This document shows, in pieces, positions 7,149 through 10,933 of a DNA stretch of 10,933 nt. Within the stretch, counting starts at the first letter, position 1. Each line of letters begins with the position of its first letter. Source of the stretch: Deltaproteobacteria bacterium (GTDB taxonomy: Bacteria; UBA10199; DSSB01); NCBI GenBank assembly GCA_020440745.1, contig JAGRNM010000027.1:1-10933 (forward strand). The letters are read 5' to 3'. Below the pieces are notes generated by a model, which did not search any database, had not been told where the DNA came from, and worked only from the letters and a program-made list of their open reading frames with translations. The translations under genes and the position numbers were made by a program.

Positions 7149-8168
7149 CTACTTTCTACGCTGGGTCACATAATAAGTAAAAGTTTCCAAAGCTTCACGA
7201 TACTCGCCATCCGGCAGACAAGCAAGTTGCTCTCTAGCACTAGAAAGCTTCTTCTCCGCCCATTCTAAACTATGTTCTATGGCTTGGTATTTTTTAAGGA
7301 TCTTTAAAACTTCTTTAAAGAGCTCTGAGGAAGCATTTAAAATTCCCTGACGAATCGTCTCTGCTTCTTTAGCTTCACAACGATCTAAAGCCACTAATAA
7401 GGGAAGAGTCAGCTTACCCTCTTTTAAATCTACTCCCTTGGCTTTACCAAATTCTTCTTCCACACTCGTATAGTCTAAGACATCGTCAGCCAATTGAAAG
7501 GCCATTCCCAAGTCCATACCAAATTGTCTCATAGAAGCTTGGACCTTTGGGTCAGCTTGCGCTAAGATAGCCCCCATTTCGGTCGCTGCACTCATCAACA
7601 TACCCGTCTTAAATTCGATAATTTTAAAATACTCAGCTTCCCTAACCCTTAAGTCTCTTGATTTGGTAATCTCTAAGACTTCACCCTCCGTTGTTTGCGT
7701 GGTAGCGTCAGTAATACACTTTAGAATATTAAGATCCCCGTCTTCAGCAATAATAGTCGAAACCTGACAATAAAGAAAATCCCCCACCAAAACACTCATT
7801 TTATTGTCCCAAAGGGCATTGCAAGAAGGCCTGCCACGCCTTAGCTGTGCATGATCGATGACATCGTCATGGAGTAAGGTAGCCGTATGCACAAACTCTA
7901 CTGCCGCTGCCATGGGAATAGCACGAGATCCATGATAATCTAAAGCACGGGCAACCAATAACAAGAGAATAGGCCTAAGACGCTTACCACCACTCGCAAC
8001 CAAGTGCTGGGCCACCTGCGTAACCGCTGGCACTTGACTCTGAAGACGACGGGTAATTTCTTTTTCTACCTGTTCTAGGTCTTGCTCTAACAAATGGTTA
8101 AATTGGTTGAAGGGGTCTGGAGTCTCCACCTTTGGAGAGGCATGATCCCTTTGAGGAAAATGAAGCAT
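7149..8168 (-). CDS. ispB: trans-polyprenyl diphosphate synthase (octaprenyl/heptaprenyl type)
   Basis: This enzyme extends farnesyl diphosphate with isopentenyl diphosphate to make the long side chain of respiratory quinones. The product is 339 residues, near the normal length for IspB-like proteins. It has GKRLRP at 61-66 (substrate diphosphate binding), the first Asp-rich motif DDVID at 101-105, and the second, DDVLD, at 228-232. The residue five before the first motif is Ala96, a small side chain typical of long-chain producers rather than short-chain farnesyl or geranylgeranyl synthases. GRP at 112-114 and KTG at 187-189 are also in place. The N-terminal 20 residues are variable and proline-rich. 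It is the first gene of a likely two-gene transcript with ychF. Chain length cannot be fixed from sequence; the symbol is by closest type and could equally be hepT-like. Confidence 0.88.
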   Translation of the reverse strand: MLHFPQRDHASPKVETPDPFNQFNHLLEQDLEQVEKEITRRLQSQVPAVTQVAQHLVASGGKRLRPILLLLVARALDYHGSRAIPMAAAVEFVHTATLLHDDVIDHAQLRRGRPSCNALWDNKMSVLVGDFLYCQVSTIIAEDGDLNILKCITDATTQTTEGEVLEITKSRDLRVREAEYFKIIEFKTGMLMSAATEMGAILAQADPKVQASMRQFGMDLGMAFQLADDVLDYTSVEEEFGKAKGVDLKEGKLTLPLLVALDRCEAKEAETIRQGILNASSELFKEVLKILKKYQAIEHSLEWAEKKLSSAREQLACLPDGEYREALETFTYYVTQRRK

Positions 8169-8240
8169 GGCAAGGGCTCTACTTGTATTAGTTTTGGGTG
8201 TCTAGTGTTTAGTATCGTAAAGGACTATAGAAACTAATAG

Positions 8241-8280
8241 AAAAAAAGGCCCCCCTTGTTTTTTTCAAGGGAGGCCTTTT
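8241..8280 (-). terminator. intrinsic terminator of the surface protein gene
   Basis: Arms 8244-8258 and 8266-8280 pair over 15 bases around a 7-base loop. On the minus strand all pairs form, with one G-U; on the plus strand the same position is a C-A mismatch. The minus-strand stem is followed by a run of T, placing a proper intrinsic terminator about 30 bases after the stop of the gene at 8310-9245 and insulating it from ispB. Confidence 0.85.
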
Positions 8281-8309
8281 ATTTAGAAAGACTTAAAATA
8301 ATTCACACA

Positions 8310-9245
8310 TTAAGAACGTCGACGACGTGCAGCCAAGCTCAAGCCAAGAGGAGCTAAGAGCAAGCTTAAGAAAGCCCAACTGCTACTAGCACCAGCCATT
8401 AAGCTACAACCGGCTCCTTGAACACTCGTAGGAGCAAAGACGCCATCAGCAAAGGAAGTAGGAGCATCTGCACCACCTTCACTACCAGTGACAACCGAGT
8501 CACAAACATCGCCAATGCCATCAAAGTCGCTGTCTTCTTGGTTGGGGTTAGGAGTATTCACACAGTTATCGGCACCGTCTAAAATACCATCTTGGTCACG
8601 ATCAGGCTGAATACGATCGGGGATACCATCACCGTTTTCATCACCGCGCTCGTTGCTGTCACTGAGACCGTCGTTGTCAGAATCTAGATCGCGGAAGTCG
8701 GGGATACCATCATTGTCAGTATCCACTGCAGGAGTATAAGGATTGTTATCGCCGGCTTCATCAGCATCCGAAATACCATCGTTATCGGAGTCTGTATCTT
8801 GAGTATCGCAGATACCATCCTCGTCGGTGTCGACACATTCTCCGATACCTTCACCATTGTTTCCAAAAGTTTCACCGCAGTAGCCAATATAACCATAGGC
8901 TTCTGGGTTTTCTTCGCAATTAATATCTACATCACAGATAGTGTCGTTATCAGGGTCATCACAGGTAGGGACCACAATTTGACCACCAAGATCAGACTCA
9001 GGCTTCTGTGGCCTTAATTCATCGCTGTTTTCGTCAGGAATATTAGCATCTGGAGGACACACGACAAGATTGTCGATCAAAGAACCAGTATTATCACCCT
9101 TATGAGGAGTGGACTGATTGACGTTACAAGGCTCAGGATTGTCCACCTTGTCTTCTCTGTCAGGATCAAGTCCAGCAGCCATCACGGAGCTAGCCGTTAA
9201 AGTAGTTACAAAAAGAACTAAAAATAAACGAGTTAAGTGTTTCAT
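8310..9245 (-). CDS. secreted thrombospondin type 3 repeat protein with Cys-containing CTERM sorting tail
   Basis: The 311-residue product starts with a Sec signal peptide (about 1-23, cleavage near VMA). The middle (about 97-250) is a run of acidic calcium-binding thrombospondin type 3 units, for example DTDEDGICD, DSDNDGISD, DTDNDGIPD, DSDNDGLSD and DSDFDGIGD. Several paired cysteines occur in them, the C-terminal unit reading NCVNTPNPNQEDSD. The tail has the three-part build of a protein-sorting signal: a GAGCSL motif with C280, a hydrophobic segment at about 289-305, and RRRR at 307-310. MYXO-CTERM and related tails have this layout; in such systems an intramembrane protease removes the tail and the Cys is thought to be modified and anchored. 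GGGAG stands 10 bases before the ATG. The gene is monocistronic, with a candidate promoter and a strong terminator. Likely cell-surface localisation; binding partner or function unknown. Confidence 0.85.
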   Translation of the reverse strand: MKHLTRLFLVLFVTTLTASSVMAAGLDPDREDKVDNPEPCNVNQSTPHKGDNTGSLIDNLVVCPPDANIPDENSDELRPQKPESDLGGQIVVPTCDDPDNDTICDVDINCEENPEAYGYIGYCGETFGNNGEGIGECVDTDEDGICDTQDTDSDNDGISDADEAGDNNPYTPAVDTDNDGIPDFRDLDSDNDGLSDSNERGDENGDGIPDRIQPDRDQDGILDGADNCVNTPNPNQEDSDFDGIGDVCDSVVTGSEGGADAPTSFADGVFAPTSVQGAGCSLMAGASSSWAFLSLLLAPLGLSLAARRRRS

Positions 9246-9299
9246 GATTTTAAGTCTCCCTTCCTTGGATGTGTGTTTATAGACTACGTTATCGTCTTC

Positions 9300-9329
9300 A
9301 TCATAGGTAGATGTTTTGTCTTAGACCAA
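9300..9329 (-). promoter_or_regulatory. candidate promoter of the thrombospondin type 3 protein gene
   Basis: On the minus strand TTGGTC (9324-9329) and TATGAT (9300-9305) are separated by 18 bases, a sigma-70-like arrangement with a good -10 and a weak -35. It would give a leader of roughly 50 bases before ATG 9245. Confidence 0.4.
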
Positions 9330-9558
9330 AAAAAAATTAAAAAATCTAGTCTTATTTTAGCAAAAAGGCTTTACTCATCACCGATAAGTACCGTGGATTT
9401 TTTTACTTTTTACTTAAGAGCCTAAATAATCAGCAGAAATACTCATCAATGAACAGGTTGAATAGGACGAATAAAAAAATTCACGACAGTTTTAATTCAA
9501 TCATCAGCCCAAAATTATTTAAGTAAAAAAATTAAAACTCAAATTTTTAAAGAAGAGT

Positions 9559-9681
9559 TTGTCCACTTTTAGCGTTAAAAGCCTCCAGGACCATGGAAAG
9601 TAGGGTTATTTTTTTCTCTCCATGGCCCTAGGGGCTGGGGCCGCCCAGTAAACTGGAACGACCCCATGGGTTCGCGGACAA
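9559..9681 (-). ncRNA. candidate structured RNA, four-way junction, family not recognised
   Basis: A 123-base block can be folded by hand into a closing stem and three arms. Closing stem: 9559-9566 with 9674-9681. Arm A: 9637-9643 with 9659-9665, then 9645-9648 with 9653-9656 around a 4-base loop. Arm B: 9580-9597 with 9619-9636, 18 pairs with 3 non-Watson-Crick positions. Arm C: 9567-9571 with 9576-9580, sharing its last base with arm B. Read on the minus strand, the non-standard pairs are four G-U and one A-C; read on the plus strand they are one G-U and four A-C. That bias favours a minus-strand transcript. Arms A and B abut directly. It matches no RNA family I know (not tRNA, tmRNA, SRP RNA, 6S or a common riboswitch). 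It could instead be a MITE-like palindromic element. Three CCATGG palindromes fall inside it. Confidence 0.5.
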
Positions 9682-9709
9682 TAATATATATTAGCAATGG
9701 CTATGCCAA
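9681..9709 (-). promoter_or_regulatory. candidate promoter for the structured RNA
   Basis: On the minus strand TTGGCA (9704-9709) and TATTAT (9681-9686) lie 17 bases apart, each close to the sigma-70 consensus. The likely start point would fall at or just inside the closing stem, so either the stem is partly promoter DNA or another -10 in the TA-rich run is used. Confidence 0.35.
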
Positions 9710-9800
9710 TTATGGTAATTTTTATTAATTTTTATTAAATATTGAAAATTACTAAGTTTTTCTATCAATCAGAAGCCCGACCAGAGTATTACCACTAAGT

Positions 9801-9920
9801 AAAATTGGGGAATTTTGTCCTCAATCTTGCCCTTTGAAGCGCTTTAAACTGGTCAAAGTGGGGACTTTTCTCTATATCCACGGTCCTTAACTGACCTACT
9901 AGGAAGCTATTCTTAACTTC
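9801..9920. repeat. three short inverted repeats upstream of the response regulator
   Basis: AAAATT/AATTTT surrounds GGGG at 9801-9816. CTTTGA (9832-9837) pairs with TCAAAG (9853-9858). AGGAAG and CTTCCT flank 10 bases just before the coding start. Any could be an operator or leader hairpin. None has a following T run on the plus strand, so they do not read as terminators. Confidence 0.35.
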
Positions 9921-9934
9921 CTTAAACCAAGCCT

Positions 9935-10642
9935 ATGAGTAAAAAGCATATCCTTATTATTGAAGACGAGCCTGCCATTGCCGATAATATTTTATTAGCC
10001 TTAACCCAGGAAGCCTTTGAGAGCTACTGGGCAAAAACTCTCCAAGAAGCCTGGGATTTTTTAAAGAAGCATCAAACCCACCTTATTCTCTTAGACGTGG
10101 GACTACCCGATGGAGATGGCTTTTCTTTTTGCCAAAAGCTACGCCAACACTTAGAGACTCCCGTTTTATTTTTAACGGCCCGGTCTAGCGAAGTGGACCG
10201 AGTCGTTGGCTTGGAAATCGGCGGAGATGACTATGTGACTAAGCCTTTTAGCCCCAGAGAGCTCGTGGCCCGAGTCAAAGCTATCTTAAGAAGAAGTCAG
10301 GAAAAACCTCAAAAAAACTCCTCTACTAATCACCCAACAAGCTTAAAACTAGGGCCTTTTATTTTGGAAGAGAGCAAACGCTTATGTACTTATTTTGATA
10401 AAAGCTTAAGCTTAAGCGCCCATGAATTTAATTTATTAAAAGTATTTTTAAAGGCACCAGGCAGGGTCTTTGACCGAGAACAACTTCTTTCTAAAGCCTG
10501 GACCCATCCCGAATCCGTCCTGGATCGAACCGTCGATGCCCATATCAAAAGCTTACGGGCCAAACTAAAAGAAATTGCCCCCCAAGAAGAAGCGATCCTC
10601 ACCCATCGAGGTGTGGGTTATGCCATGAGAGAAAACTGGTGA
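9935..10642 (+). CDS. creB: OmpR/PhoB-family response regulator, CreB-like
   Basis: The product is a 235-residue cytoplasmic DNA-binding regulator. The receiver domain (1-120) has the acidic pair E10-D11, phosphoacceptor D54 in LLDVGLPDGDGF, T81 and K103. The winged-helix output domain spans about 135-235, ending in the characteristic LTHRGVGYAMR. Segments such as LFLTARSSEVDR (78-89), GLEIGGDDYV and KPFSPREL closely resemble E. coli CreB as I remember it, and the partner kinase also looks CreC-like, which supports the subtype. In enterobacteria CreBC responds to carbon source and cell-wall stress; whether that holds here is unknown. No Shine-Dalgarno precedes the ATG, which is unusual and suggests a leaderless or weakly initiated message. 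The stop overlaps the kinase start by 4 bases. Confidence 0.85.
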   Translation: MSKKHILIIEDEPAIADNILLALTQEAFESYWAKTLQEAWDFLKKHQTHLILLDVGLPDGDGFSFCQKLRQHLETPVLFLTARSSEVDRVVGLEIGGDDYVTKPFSPRELVARVKAILRRSQEKPQKNSSTNHPTSLKLGPFILEESKRLCTYFDKSLSLSAHEFNLLKVFLKAPGRVFDREQLLSKAWTHPESVLDRTVDAHIKSLRAKLKEIAPQEEAILTHRGVGYAMRENW

Positions 10643-10933
10643 AAAAAGTCCTCAGAATCCGCAATCTATTAATTTTACTCTATTTGATCTTAGCCGCCGT
10701 GGTGTGGCTTGCCTTAAGCCGTGTTCAAACAGAAATCCGTCCCCTTTATTTAGAGTCTGTCGAAGAAATCCTAGTTGATGAAGCCAATTTAATTGCCTCT
10801 TTCTTAGAAAAAGAAATCCAAAACAAACAGTTTAAAGAGGATCAATTAGCCCAAGTCTTTCAAAATCTCAGTCAAAGACAGCTCAATGCCAAGATCTACG
10901 GCAAAACCAAAAGCAAGATCGATACTAGCCTTT
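10639..10933 (+). CDS. creC: sensor histidine kinase, CreC-like, 3' end outside window
   Basis: A frame starting with GTG at 10639 overlaps the regulator stop by four bases (GTGA), a classic coupled-translation junction, and runs open to the right edge (98 codons). It has a positively charged N-terminus and one membrane segment at about residues 9-27, followed by the start of an extracytoplasmic sensor region. The stretch LAQVFQNLSQRQLNAKIYG lines up with the corresponding sensor part of E. coli CreC, as does the preceding acidic helix. The HAMP, dimerisation/His and ATPase domains lie beyond the window, so kinase function is inferred from position and this N-terminal similarity. Confidence 0.8.
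   Translation, partial: MKKVLRIRNLLILLYLILAAVVWLALSRVQTEIRPLYLESVEEILVDEANLIASFLEKEIQNKQFKEDQLAQVFQNLSQRQLNAKIYGKTKSKIDTSL

Larger units (their letters stand above)
9246..9934. other. gene-free region between divergent genes
   Basis: This 689-base AT-rich stretch separates the surface protein gene (minus) from the response regulator gene (plus). I see no credible protein gene: the open frame at 9237-9425 on the plus strand has no ribosome site and no recognisable content. It holds the candidate promoter at 9300-9329, a GC-rich structured block at 9559-9681 standing out from its AT-rich surroundings, a promoter-like element at 9681-9709, and three short inverted repeats at 9801-9920 upstream of the response regulator. 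I see no tRNA. Confidence 0.7.

Noticed and set aside
8441..8960. Repetitive pattern in the surface protein gene as a possible DNA repeat array or CRISPR
   Set aside because: The periodicity comes from the Asp-rich thrombospondin type 3 units in the coding frame; repeats vary in length and sequence and there are no spacers.
9237..9425. Short open frame on the plus strand in the gene-free region
   Set aside because: It lacks a ribosome site, overlaps the start of the surface protein gene and its promoter, and its translation shows no family feature.
9663..9681. GGGTTCGC resembling a tRNA T-loop
   Set aside because: There is no anticodon arm, acceptor stem or D arm at the right spacing; the bases fit the junction of the structured element instead.

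Overview
The window looks like a chromosomal piece of a Gram-negative bacterium with moderate-to-low GC. Indicators are Sec signal peptides on predicted periplasmic or surface proteins, a long-chain polyprenyl diphosphate synthase, a CreBC-type two-component pair, and a thrombospondin type 3 protein ending in a Cys-containing CTERM-style sorting tail. The last feature is common in deltaproteobacteria-like lineages (Myxococcota, Bdellovibrionota and relatives). I cannot fix the phylum from the sequence; that placement is inference.

Layout. 1-552 (minus, cut by the window edge): N-terminal part of a CPBP/CAAX-type intramembrane glutamic protease. 601-2007 (plus): long-form hisG, then a 2x[4Fe-4S] ferredoxin-like protein. 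2034-5946 (minus): a visibly AT-richer three-gene island. Transcription order is a metallopeptidase-like plus GH46-like fusion, then a degenerate SLT plus GH46-like protein, then a secreted six-cysteine protein. 6043-8168 (minus): housekeeping pair, polyprenyl diphosphate synthase and ychF. 8244-8280: intrinsic terminator. 8310-9245 (minus): thrombospondin type 3 surface protein. 9246-9934: 689 bases without a gene, holding a candidate structured RNA on the minus strand and several inverted repeats. 9935-10933 (plus): creB-like response regulator and the start of a creC-like kinase.

Three things stand out. First, the island looks like an uncharacterised peptidoglycan-targeting system. Two proteins lacking signal peptides share a chitosanase/muramidase-like (GH46-like) C-terminal domain, and they precede a periplasmic disulfide-rich protein that could be their immunity protein or inhibitor. 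Second, 9559-9681 folds into a four-way junction in which four of five non-Watson-Crick pairs become G-U only on the minus strand. This suggests an RNA gene or element read in that direction, preceded by a plausible promoter. Third, the truncated intramembrane protease and the Cys-CTERM surface protein are in the same window and could be an enzyme-substrate pair of a protein-sorting system, since sorting of this kind uses glutamic intramembrane proteases in known lineages.

All family calls are from reading motifs by eye; no search was run.
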